In this document: piece by piece, positions 52,801 through 63,437 of the stretch
How positions within the stretch are numbered: the first letter of the stretch is position 1
How the letters are laid out: every line of letters begins with the position of its first letter
NCBI GenBank assembly: GCA_959347315.1
Contig: OY365810.1
Span: forward strand, 2,036,334 to 2,100,333
DNA from: Bimastos eiseni
Taxonomy: Eukaryota > Annelida > Clitellata > Crassiclitellata > Lumbricidae
DNA: 64,000 bases
Reading direction: 5' to 3'
Notes under the pieces: generated by a model
The model's database searches: none
The model's input: only the letters and a program-made list of their open reading frames with translations
Told to the model about the DNA's origin: nothing
Position numbers and translations under genes: made by a program

Positions 52801-55800
52801 ACGTGCTCTTCTAACGTGTTCACCCTCCACGTGTAATTCCAGCGGGTCCTTCGGGAATTTCCCCGATATTTCTATCGAGCGTATTCAATGGGGAACTTTC
52901 CCCGTATGTGCCAACGCTCCACCGGCAGCTCTCTCGGTTTGTACGGCTGCTACTGCGGGAATCTACTCGGCTTGTATCTCTTGCGGCCACCCGAATTTTC
53001 ATGTCTCCGACAACCTGGGAAAACGGGAGGAGTATCTATGACCGAACTAGGTAGCCAACAAGTATATTTCTCGGCCGGCTTACATCTGTCATATACTTTA
53101 ATATCCGATCACCCACACTCTCACATGTCTTTAACTCTCATTGACTGCATTTATTCATCCCATCGTAGGGACATATTTGTATTAGTCACCTAGAGATCTG
53201 ACCAACGGTAATGCACCAACTCTCGTTTCTCAGACTCGATTCTCTCACAGGCAACTGAGGTAAGTGTCACCACGTTACCTCTATGTTTCACACAGACCTG
53301 TATTATTATAATCACTTTCTCTGAAGCAATTGTACTCTGTCGTTTATACACTGGAACGAACCACTGGCAGATCTTTCGAGGAAGTCCTCGAAAAGAGATT
53401 ATGTAGTTAGATCTACAAGAAGAAATTAATAGATGCCTCGCGGGGAAACCGCGAGCCAAGATATTGCAGCTAGACAGACAAGTGAATAGATTTCTGGAAA
53501 ACCGAGAGGAGTAACTGTAACCAACATAGGTAGCCAGTAAGAATATTTACCGAAAGACCGCAAGACAATCAAGAAGACATACTGCGGGGACACCGCAAGT
53601 ACAGATATTACGTTTAGTAACTCAAGTAAAGATACGCGGGGAAACCGCGACCTAAGACATTGCGATCAGACACGCAATTCAACAGATTGCTGGTAAACGA
53701 GAGGAGTACGTATGACCATCGTTAGGTAGCCAAGCATAGATATTTACGGAAAACCGTAAATAGAAAGAATATGCGGAGACGCCCACAATTAATCAGGTTT
53801 TCGGCACCAAAGGGAACTTTCCCTGTATCTAACGCAACAATGGGGTCACCCTCCCCGTATTTATCGAATGTATTCATGTTTTCCAGTATTTGTCAACGGC
53901 TTCTCCGGTAGCTCTCAGTCTGTTTCCAACGGCTTCACGGGGCCGCCCTCCCCGTCTTTTAACCAACGTGTACACTGGGGAATTCTTCCCGTAAATTGTC
54001 TCAACAGTCGCCATAATCTGTCTCGATGTAGCGTTCGGTTGCTCGGGGCTTTACCCGATCTCTATTTCTCCCGACCACCGACGGGGTCACGTATCCGACA
54101 ACCTGCTGGTATTCGCGAGGAGTAACTATGACCGATCTAGGTAGCCAACCAGAATATTTCTCGGCCACCAGAACTCCCACGGTCTGCACGGTCGGGGATT
54201 TTTCCCAGTCTATCTCTCTGTCGGCCGCCGAGGCCTCTCTCGATATATGCGTCGGTCCCTTCTGGGACTCACTCAGTCTGTATCACTCACGGCCACCAAC
54301 GGGGTCACCATCTTCCCCGTATTTCCGAACAGAACTGTCATTTATTCATTTATTTCTCACGATCGGACTTTCTCTGTCAGCCCGTTGACTCTTACGATCA
54401 GGGCACGGTCCGTCTTGCGATCGACGGCAGAGGGGCCCACCCCACCAGATCAGCGAAAAGCAGCACCAGCCCGACCGCGAGAGCGGCTGTCACTAGAGGT
54501 CGTATTTATATGGCAACACTCAACGATCCCTGGAGCGGTACGAGAACCACTCTACGTATGAAACAGTACGAACCACTGCTCCACATATATAGCGATGCAC
54601 CGCATGTCAGGCTATACTCAAGCCAATTCATGCGTCTGCAAGCTATGCACTCGATTAAAAACCGCCGATCGGTCTTCCTTCCTATACGCAATACTGTAAA
54701 AAAATAGACGTAAAATAACACTATGGCGAGCCGATTATTTAAATAAATCATTCATTCCAGCCTTGTGGCCTGTCCGCCACACCACAATCAAGGCACAATA
54801 GCGCAATAATTTTACTCTTAAATGTGATGTTTTGTTGTTTGAGTTAGGAACGAGCCTTCCCTTTGGTGTTTCCGACTGTCCAGTTGCTCTAATTACAAAT
54901 ACCATGTTCAAGCCTCACGAACGGAGAATATACACATGGAACTTGCCTGTGGGATCGCTTGCTGTTGTATGGAGGGATCAATTGAAACTTGGTTGAAGGC
55001 AAGAGTTATGAGGACGATGGTGTGGTCGGTGGCAATGTATGGGTGCGAGACATGGACACTGAAGGCGAAGGACAAAAGAAGAGTATTAGCTTTCGAAATG
55101 ATGACATATAGAAGGATGCTGAAAGTCAACTGGAGGGAGCACAGAACAAATGAGTCCATACTGCAGGAAGTAAAACAGGACCATAGATTATTGGAGGTGG
55201 TGAAGGGGAGGAAGTTGAACTATTTCGGACACATGGTCAGAGTGAACGGTTTGGTGGCCTTCATACTACAGGGCTACGTGGATGGTAAAAGAGCACGGGG
55301 TAGACTTAGAAGACGGTGGATGGATGACATTGAGGAGTGGATGAAACTGCCGAGAGCGGATTGCATCAGGAGTGCGAGGGACAGAGTGAGTTGGAGGAAA
55401 TGACGTCTTTGGCTCTGGTCTCCGATCCGCAGTAATGAGGACGGACAAGTCAAGTCAAGTTGCTCTAATGGTGTAGAATTGGCAATCCAGTAGGCAGACT
55501 ATTAACATGACGATTTAGTCATTCACATATCGGTGAATATGGATTTTAAGCAAAAAGAATGCTTACGTATCTGATTGTCATCCGCTTGGCCCATTGCTTC
55601 TAAGAAGGAAGATGAATTCCAGATACATGTATAGACGAAATTTGGGATATTCGTGGCATGCAAGGTGAGAATGCCATCGTGTGCTTTTTCAAAGTAGACT
55701 CCGCAGGAGAAGAAAGTTTCTTCACCGAGCGAATCTCGGCTGACGGTCAGAGAAGACGTGACATGTGAATTCGGAATGGTCTGGTTTTTAATTCCACTTT

Positions 55801-57619
55801 CCAAATCCTGACGTTTCCTATTCGCAATTCCGTTGCCATCATGTCGAGTCCACTGCATCGTTGGAGCCCAGAATCCACGGAAATTCAAACTACACTGCAT
55901 TGTTATCGATTCAGAGTCTACTGAAGAGTTGGAGGTACAGTTGGGCAAAGATTCTAAAATGGTTTGATCGTTTACATCAGTTTATTGCTACCTTTTTAAA
56001 GAATTATTATTGTAATAGATATTAGCTTACAGTAAGCCTTACCGTCAATTCTTAGTTATTGTCAAGAATTCGGTTCCAAATATTGTAACCATTACACAAG
56101 TTTGACGTTAGAGGACAGAGCCTGATCGAGGTAGTTAGATCGTGGGCCTAATGCGCATTCTATTACCAATATTATTGTTCTCTTTCGTCGATGTTAACCT
56201 GTGAAGATATATTATTAAAAGATCGCGACATGTGACGGTGATAATGAAGAAGAGAGTGAAGGTGGCAGTTATGATGACGACGACTATATTCACTATGAGG
56301 CAGAGTTGTATGGTCTCAAGACAGTGTGTCGGTCTCGAGACGTCTCGAGGCAGTTTTTAGTGTCTCGGTCTCAGAAGCCTGTTGTCTCGGTCTCACGGTA
56401 GTGTCTAGAATTTTTAGAAACTGTCTTGAAGTGAAAGTCTTGTTCTGTCTCGAACAAGCGGTCTCGATAAGCTACGCATTAACTGTCTTAAAATCTTACG
56501 CTAGAAACTGAGGCCGGAATCTATAAGAAAAGGCAATTCTGGTTAGCACGCGAGTCACATGATACTAAAATCAATTCAATTATCCTAAGGTGGAAAAATG
56601 TCTGAGACAGAACCTGAAATTGTGAAGTTTACGTTTACGCAATTCGAATTTAATGACAAAACAATAGTCTATGGTGTGCCGTTTGTCAATTATGTAAAAC
56701 CACCACAACCGAAACGATCGGAACAACTTCGGATTTCTCAGGGTGAGTAAGGACATGCGCAAATTTTTAATTTCGTTTAGTATTTGGTATCTAATTTTCT
56801 TGTTTGAAATCGTCTAGAATATTTCAGACGTGTCTAGAAAGGCATTTTTATACTATTCAGAAGATATGCCGAAGAGGAGATATCGAAAAAGATCAAACGG
56901 AGCAATATAATAGCTGCTGTCTGGAATTGGTAATAATACAATATTATAGGGCCTACGCATAGGTTTCAAATTGAAATTACAAGTGAACGTTATTCCCAAA
57001 AACTGATACATTAGTATTTCACAGCCTTTTATATAAGACCACTTGTCTTTTACTGTCTCGTATTGTCTTGAACCTAGTGTCTAGGCTTCGGTCTTGGTAC
57101 CTCACTGTCTCGGTCTCATCATGGTCTTGAAGTTTCAAGTCTTGCGTACAACGCTGCCATGATGGTGAGAATGATGACGAGGGCTCTGCTGTGAAAATAG
57201 TGACGAAGCAGATAATGATGATTACGATGATAACGATGATGAGACACCTTCGCTTGCCTTCCTATACTCACCCAAAACAATCAGTTTGGCGCTGTGCTGC
57301 ACAAGATTGTCTTTATTAGGTCCGATGTGTGCCCAACAAGTGTAGTTTCCAGCGTCTTCCAATTCGGTCGAATTGTAGTAAATTATTCCTGAACCTGTGT
57401 CGTCCACATCAACCCCAAGATGTGAGATGTGACTGTGTGCCTTAAGATATCCAGTGTTCCTGTCAATTCTGGCGATATTATCCGTAGTTAAAGGCGTCGA
57501 TGGTTTCACCATCTGCCATCTGTAGACTATAGAATCTCTGTCTACTCCACATTCCAGCTCCACTCTGTCGCCAGCAAGTACAACTGTGTTACGTGGAGTG
57601 ACAGTCAGGTTGCCTTTTG
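49577..57619 (-). CDS. Locus D: IgSF receptor, V-C2-TM with ITAM-like tail
   Basis: Exons in transcript order: 57619-57272 (V-like), 55953-55567 (C2-like plus stalk), 50420-50322 (TM), 49839-49577 (tail, stop TAA). All are phase 1. No signal exon was found directly upstream, so locus D may share one with E; the V-C2 pair at 60753-58932 is phase-compatible and could precede it in one transcript. The tail carries D-Y-E-T-L and Y-Y-E-A-I with x7 spacing, an ITAM-like pair homologous to that of locus A. A candidate polyadenylation signal (AATAAA on the minus strand) is at 48985-48990. It is presumably an activating-type surface receptor, inferred from the motif. The 5.1-kb intron before the TM exon holds an RTE fragment and an unusual repeat block. 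Confidence 0.75.
50322..50420 (-). CDS. Locus D transmembrane exon
   Basis: The acceptor TTCGTTTTAG|GT and donor TCAG|GTAACA (minus strand) give 99 nt, phase 1-1. It encodes V-I-A-Y-S-V-I-G-T-V-I-G-L-G and on to V-I-W-Y-F, then K-K-K-S-S. The span has no charge. Confidence 0.82.
50580..54760. repeat. GC-richer repetitive block with a dispersed ~55-bp module, in locus D intron
   Basis: The base composition is clearly richer in G+C than the surroundings. A module with consensus GGGAGGAGTATCTATGACCA, then ACGTAGGTAGCCAAC and AATATTT, occurs near 52415, 52660, 53020, 53495, 53700 and 54110 with irregular spacing. 'ccgccaacaccgtaatat'-like words occur at 52145 and 52635. 'ggaattttccc' and 'ggggtcaccctcc' words recur from 52850 on. 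I see no protein domain, LTR or inverted terminus I can defend; it could be the interior of a large transposon or a complex satellite. Confidence 0.5.
54930..55405 (+). mobile_element. RTE-like non-LTR retrotransposon fragment
   Basis: The open frame reads Y-G-C-E-T-W-T-L, then F-E-M-M-T-Y-R-R-M-L-K-V-N-W, K-L-N-Y-F-G-H-M-V-R and G-R-L-R-R-R-W-M-D-D-I. This is the well-known C-terminal region of RTE-type reverse transcriptases. It is intact for about 150 codons but 5'-truncated. It lies 160 bp from the locus D C2 exon, in antisense orientation. Confidence 0.8.
55567..55953 (-). CDS. Locus D C2-like Ig exon and stalk
   Basis: The acceptor AACCATTTTAG|AA and donor ATAC|GTAAGC give 387 nt, phase 1-1. 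Ig marks are T-M-Q-C, A-P-T-M-Q-W-T-R-H and F-F-S-C. Then N-F-V-Y-T-C-I-W-N-S-S: the T-C pair is absent from the paralogous exon of E and adds an unpaired cysteine near the stalk. Confidence 0.87.
56301..57156 (-). mobile_element. hAT-like non-autonomous element, copy 3 (inverted)
   Basis: The ends are CAGAGTTGTATG (left) and CGTACAACGCTG (right). The flanks are CTATGAGG (56293-56300) and CCATGATG (57157-57164), 6/8. 856 bp, reverse orientation relative to copies 1 and 2. It fills most of the intron between the V and C2 exons of locus D. Confidence 0.72.
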
Positions 57620-57968
57620 CTGAACCACATAACACACGCCGAAATTATCATACGAAAACTTTTCCAATATTTCTTCAATTGCATAGTAATGCTATTCCAA
57701 AGTTATCTCATGCATCGTAAAATACATGCAGGCCTATCTGCATGTATGTGTGTTTAATTAAATTGCACTAATATGCAATGATATCACTAGAACATGATAA
57801 GCAATTTTATTTTGTTGACCTTATCAGTCAATGGCAGTCACAATAATGTTTGTTTTGCCTATTGGGTAATTAATAGGAGTTTGATATTGTGACAAACCTG
57901 TGGATCGCCATTCTAGTTTAAACATTTTAAAATGTGGCTATGAAGTAAAAATACTGAATATCGACATC
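57241..57968. repeat. Duplicated block, copy in locus D
   Basis: It matches 60375-61102 at a constant offset of 3134 with no indel and no mismatch that I found, covering the V exon and about 350 bp of upstream intron. A further partly conserved match follows (57981-58126 with 62282-62427). Confidence 0.85.
57272..57619 (-). CDS. Locus D V-like Ig exon
   Basis: The acceptor TGTGGTTCAG|CA and donor TTGG|GTGAGT give 348 nt, phase 1-1. Ig marks are V-E-L-E-C, Y-R-W-Q-M and E-D-A-G-N-Y-T-C, ending K-L-I-V-L. It lies inside a block that I read as identical to 60375-61102. Confidence 0.88.
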
Positions 57969-58931
57969 ATGTGTACATGTCTGATGACGACTTATAAATA
58001 GTGGGCGGTCTTGTCACAGTCGTGATGACGCATGTCATCCTTGTCATGGATGCGTCGTTAAATAAACTTATTACACACTCACAGTCGTGACCAACTTACA
58101 TGTATAGAGCAGATCAACATTGAATACATTGATTTCTAATTTCTAAGTCATGCACCCTATTACTAAACAAACACAATGTCCAAATAAAGGGGTAAGGCAG
58201 GTTGGATTGTAAAAGTTTAAACTATACCCAAACGATCTGTTCGTGTTTACTTACGATTTTATTGCTTTTGTAAGCTACTGAACGGATGCTCTAAACTCAA
58301 GTCCACGAGGCAATGATTACTGATTAACACTTTTGCAAAACTGGGTTTAATCGAAAAAGAGATAGAGCAATACATTATAAATTATGTCTGTTTGTGTAGA
58401 GAGATAAGAATATGGAGCACAAATTCTTATTAAATAAGTTTTGAATGATCGAAACCAGCCTCATTCTACCAACACATGTGATAGATTGTGACAGCCGGAT
58501 CTTCGCGATAATGCTTCAACCCATACAATATATATATGTACATATATCTCAACAAGCAGTATATTCTTCATTCGGGTGTCAAGAGTGTGGAACAGATCGG
58601 CCTACGATTTAAAATGCGGGTCACATTCTACATCAGCCTATGTGCATATTTGTCCTTGAACTGGCGGTAAGACAAGACAACTTCTATAGCGCTCTAGTCA
58701 TCGATCGACTGCGCACCAACCCATAGGATTCAAACAGGTTAACTAGCATTCATCAGATCAAATCGTTGAGACAAGAAGGATGGATATCCTGGTATGGGTG
58801 AGATATTTGGAAACAGTTAACGCTTTCACTTGTGTATGGAATGACCGTGCATATGACAAGACTCAAGTGTCGCTTAAGTGTAAACAGAAATCAGTAGAAT
58901 TCCACTGATTGTTAACAAATGGAATACCTAC

Positions 58932-59342
58932 TTGTCTCATTGCGATCCGTTTGGTCCATTGCTTTTGAAGAGGAAGGATTTTTGCCATAAACAGATGAGT
59001 TCCAGATATAAACGAAATCTGGAATATTCGTGGCATTCAATATAAGACTTCCATCGAATGTTCTTTCGAAGTAAACTCTGCACGAGAAGAATGTACTTTC
59101 TCCGAGCGAATCCCTGCTTACAGTCAGAGAAGACGTGACATGTGAATTCGGAATGGTCTCGTTTTTAATTCCACCTTCCAAATCCTGAACTTTTCCAATT
59201 TCGTCTCCATCATGTCGAGTCCAGCGCATCGTTGGATACCAGAATCCACGGAAATTCAAACTACACTGCATTGTTATCGATTCAGAGTCTACTGAAGAGT
59301 CATTTTCATTGCTGTAGTTTGAAGTACAATTGGGCAAAGATT
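58932..59342 (-). CDS. Locus E C2-like Ig exon and stalk
   Basis: The acceptor TTATTTTAG|AA and donor ACAA|GTAGGT give 411 nt, phase 1-1. Ig marks are T-M-Q-C, Y-P-T-M-R-W-T-R-H and F-F-S-C, then D-F-V-Y-I-W-N-S-S and a Ser-rich stalk longer than D's. It differs from D by several indels of whole codons. Confidence 0.82.
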
Positions 59343-60753
59343 CTAAAATAATTTATCATTACCATTATTACATTTTATTGGTACATTAAATTCTTGTTAT
59401 AGGCCTTCATATAACTACAATCCTCGTCAATTCCAAGGCATTTGGTTGACTTTTGGCTCTTAATAATATCATCGTGACTTAGTTTAACGCTGAAGAGAAC
59501 AAAGCAAGATAGAGGAACAGAGATTATATTGCTCCTCTTGTTAACACCTGATCTCTTTCTTTTGTCTTTGGCGGTGACTGTGTCTTGAAAAGCATCTACA
59601 TGTGGGTAGAATCTAAAACCCTGAACCCTGCCCCATCCTGCACTTGCGGGGATATGAGTTTGGTTCTCATCCAAACACAACTCCCCAGTATCATAAAGAT
59701 ACGTACACAATATAAACTGCTTAGGATGGGTCTGCAAACCTTGCCTATTATACAGTTAATTATTAAGACATCGATGAATTAAATGGTCGTTGAATTGGAA
59801 TTGGTTAAAAGAGGGATCAGTTTTGCTTTTTCGAATTTTCTGGAAGGGAGACGTGTTTTTAGACTGTGTGGCATAGTGGTAGATTGATTAGAGCGGTCTG
59901 TCCGTAACGGTAAGTATGCACTGAGCGAGGGGGTTCGACCCTCTTCCGAGGAGTCACTGTGTAGGAACCTTGAGCAAGTCCTTCACGCACAATTGCTGTG
60001 CACTACAACTGTAATTGCGCCATCGAGGCTTGTGCACTTCTGAGCACAAAATGTTGGTTGATATCAAATTTCAGAATAAAATAAAATAAATAAATAAATA
60101 AAAATCATACAGATGCATATTGTGTGTGAGTGAAACTGTTAACCTTTTAATTGCATGGTCGCTGTCAAAGGATTTAACTTCTGCTCACTCAGAATAAAGT
60201 GTTAATTTCAGACAATAACAATGATACGCATTGTGTAGTGTTAATCGTCCTGAGCAGGAAGTCCAAAACACAAATTGAGTGGTAATTAATGCCAGTCAGT
60301 CTTTAAAGTTGAAGACTAATTGCTGCAGTGCTATAGGGTTTGAGTCAGAAATTGATAATGATGATGACGATGATGAGACACCTTCGCTTGCCTTCCTATA
60401 CTCACCCAAAACAATCAGTTTGGCGCTGTGCTGCACAAGATTGTCTTTATTAGGTCCGATGTGTGCCCAACAAGTGTAGTTTCCAGCGTCTTCCAATTCG
60501 GTCGAATTGTAGTAAATTATTCCTGAACCTGTGTCGTCCACATCAACCCCAAGATGTGAGATGTGACTGTGTGCCTTAAGATATCCAGTGTTCCTGTCAA
60601 TTCTGGCGATATTATCCGTAGTTAAAGGCGTCGATGGTTTCACCATCTGCCATCTGTAGACTATAGAATCTCTGTCTACTCCACATTCCAGCTCCACTCT
60701 GTCGCCAGCAAGTACAACTGTGTTACGTGGAGTGACAGTCAGGTTGCCTTTTG
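58932..60753 (-). CDS. Locus E: V-C2 exon pair, either extra Ig domains of D or a partial duplicate
   Basis: There are two exons, 60753-60406 (V-like, translation identical to D) and 59342-58932 (C2-like plus stalk, diverged from D). Both are phase 1. No TM or tail exon lies between E and D, so E either splices into D's exons (a four-Ig receptor, about 631 aa with the possible signal exon at 63437) or is an incomplete duplicate. The C2 exon is open with good splice sites and all Ig landmarks, which argues against decay. Confidence 0.65.
59865..60105 (+). repeat. tRNA-derived SINE
   Basis: It has a box A-like TGGCATAGTGG, a box B-like GGTTCGACCCT and the body 'ccttgagcaagtccttc' + 'acgcacaattgctg'. 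The tail is AAATAAATAAATAAATAAA. It lies between the E V and C2 exons. Confidence 0.75.
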
Positions 60754-61102
60754 CTGAACCACATAACACACGCCGAAATTATCATACGAAAACTTTTCCA
60801 ATATTTCTTCAATTGCATAGTAATGCTATTCCAAAGTTATCTCATGCATCGTAAAATACATGCAGGCCTATCTGCATGTATGTGTGTTTAATTAAATTGC
60901 ACTAATATGCAATGATATCACTAGAACATGATAAGCAATTTTATTTTGTTGACCTTATCAGTCAATGGCAGTCACAATAATGTTTGTTTTGCCTATTGGG
61001 TAATTAATAGGAGTTTGATATTGTGACAAACCTGTGGATCGCCATTCTAGTTTAAACATTTTAAAATGTGGCTATGAAGTAAAAATACTGAATATCGACA
61101 TC
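60375..61102. repeat. Duplicated block, copy in locus E
   Basis: Counterpart of 57241-57968 (V exon plus upstream intron). At its right edge the E copy diverges abruptly into about 1.15 kb of sequence absent from D, after which homology resumes near 62282. Confidence 0.85.
60406..60753 (-). CDS. Locus E V-like Ig exon
   Basis: Same splice sites, length (348 nt) and protein as the locus D V exon. The read-through after the donor differs only outside the duplicated block. Confidence 0.85.
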
Positions 61103-62159
61103 TATGATAATCAAGATACAGGCTTTGCGTTTTAGAGGTAATTCATTAGTTAGTATATTTAATTCATTGGTTAGCATTAATTTACTTAGTAATTAATACT
61201 ATTTAATTCAATAGTTAGTAGTCAGCTTGAAAATCATGGGAATACACGTTACTGACAATGATGCAGCTAGCAATTTGTGAGAACAATAATTCAGTTAGCT
61301 TTATTTCGCTTTCAAATCGGTGTCACACAGTCCTACACTAAAGCGTATTAGAAAATAAATATCATGGTGTCAATGATTACAATGCATATTGAATGTTTCA
61401 AGGTTAATGGGCAACACCGGAAATAAAATAAAATAATTGCCAATCGCCGTGATGTAGAGCTACTGCCTGATAAACGTTAGACGACTTAACAAAGCCGGTA
61501 TGAATCTATACCAACTGATCATAGGGTAACAGTCCATTTAGACCCTATATCATGACCATGAGATTTTTCCCGAAAAAGAAAGAACATGGTGTAAACCGAT
61601 TCCAAAATCTAGGCAGTGTTTCAGAATAACACGCGGTTATCATGCGTATAATGTGCGTCTGCGTTTCCTAAAGGGAGGGGGTACAGCAAAGTATGATAGA
61701 AAAGCGAGAGCTGAGGAACCGAGTTCAATATCCACATCCTGTCAGATGGAGTAGTTCCTCGTTCGCTTGGCGGCGGCGTGCGCTAAGTTTGATGCATAAC
61801 GTATGATGGCTGTTGACAGTAAATTCTACTTCTGCAATAACTTGTCATAAAATTATATTTGCTCTTACCATGGCGATTTGCTAGTTTGACATCAAACTAA
61901 TTCTATATTTATTATTATTATCATCGTTACTATATATCATTAAACGTATTAATTGGTTTTAATTGTCATAATAATAATAATAATTATTATTATTATTAGT
62001 GTAATTTTTAAAATTATTATTAGCATTAAATTTATTATTATTATAATACACTCAAGATAAATGCATCAAATCGGTCTCGTTTTTTCTAGATATAAGAAGT
62101 GAGGAAAATAATCCGACTGTGAAAAGAAGAGGAAGAGATAAATGGACGCAGATGGATAG

Positions 62160-62160
<1 letters not shown>

Positions 62161-62202
<42 letters not shown>

Positions 62203-62210
62203 CAGAGGGA
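62161..62210 (+). repeat. (GA)n microsatellite
   Basis: A pure GAGAGA run, then GA-rich sequence. Confidence 0.95.
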
Positions 62211-63397
62211 GAGAGAGACAGAGAAACAAGAGAGAAGGAAGCAACAGACGTGTGTACATGTCTGTTGTAATGATCTCGTGCCTGATGACTACTTATAAAT
62301 AGTGGGCGGTCTTGTCACAGTCGTGATGACGCATATCATCCTTGTCATGGATGCGTCGTTAAATAAACTTATTACACACTCACAGTCGTGACCAACTTAC
62401 ATGTATAGAGCAGATCAACATTGAATAATGCGGGGCACATTCTACCTCAGCCTCTGCTAGCACTCAGGCAGTGCCAGTCCCAAGCCCGAATGAATGAGAA
62501 GGGCCACGCTAATGGTAATTTCTATCACACAGTGTCGTTAAACTGCAACTACCATTACAAACTTTGAACATCGTGTTCAGAACTATAATTCCAAACTCCA
62601 AAGGACAACCCAAAGTTATGGAGTTTTAGAAAATTTTATTCAAAGGTACATTTGTTTCCAAGATGGCTAACAACATAGAACGCAAAAGGTTTCATTCAAA
62701 CACGATGATGAATTTTACTGGGCAAATTATTTTAAACTACTTTGAATTTAGGTTTCATGTGCAGTTAGATTAATTCGTTTCTCAAGCATTATTTTGGCTT
62801 AACAATTCAGCCATAGCCTTTCATGGTAGATGTAGGCATAATGTAGACTACATATGCCCACGACCGCATGATCGTACTATTCCTCAGGCAGACAATCTGG
62901 AGCGAAAATACTTTTGAATTAGAATGCTGTATTTTTCAAGGTAAAGTACACCAGAATGCGGGTTCTGTATGGCAAACACAAGATATCCCGTTGAGTCATC
63001 TGGAAGAAATCTTCACAAACTCATATAGGCTATTTTGGGAGTGTTGTTGTTCATCTCCAGCTAACTACATGTAGGTGATGGACATTAATGTTCAACGTGG
63101 GTTGTATACATGTAAGTAATGTTGAAGAGTGCTGTGGTGGATGGATAACCGGAAAAGCAGGCAGACTAGACTAAACAACATTAGCACCAAATGACTGCAG
63201 AGTGTTTTGTGGAAGACTGCAGCTATAACTATTCAGGGTCTTGCAATGTACAGAGCTATCCAGGACTTGTGCTGAATATATTGCACAGCAGTTTCGCTGT
63301 GGTCTGCTAAAAGGGCGGAACTGGGTCTCATCTGTCAACTGAGGGTTACATCTGCAAATGTAACTATGTGCTTTGTACTGATCAAATACATAATGAC

Positions 63398-63437
63398 CAA
63401 TAGCAAATACAAATGCTGTTGGGACAATTAGGTCCAT
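63398..63437 (-). CDS. Candidate signal-peptide exon for locus D/E
   Basis: The minus-strand ATG opens M-D-L-I-V-P-T-A-F-V-F-A-I and ends ATTG|GTCATT at phase 1. The length (40 nt), hydrophobicity and A-I-G ending resemble the signal exons of A and B, but the donor lacks the usual GTRAG. It is about 2.6 kb upstream of the E V exon. Confidence 0.3.

Noticed and set aside
58085..58110. Minus-strand GTAAGT donor after M-L-I-C-S-I-H as the D signal exon
   Set aside because: It would be phase 0 and only seven residues long.
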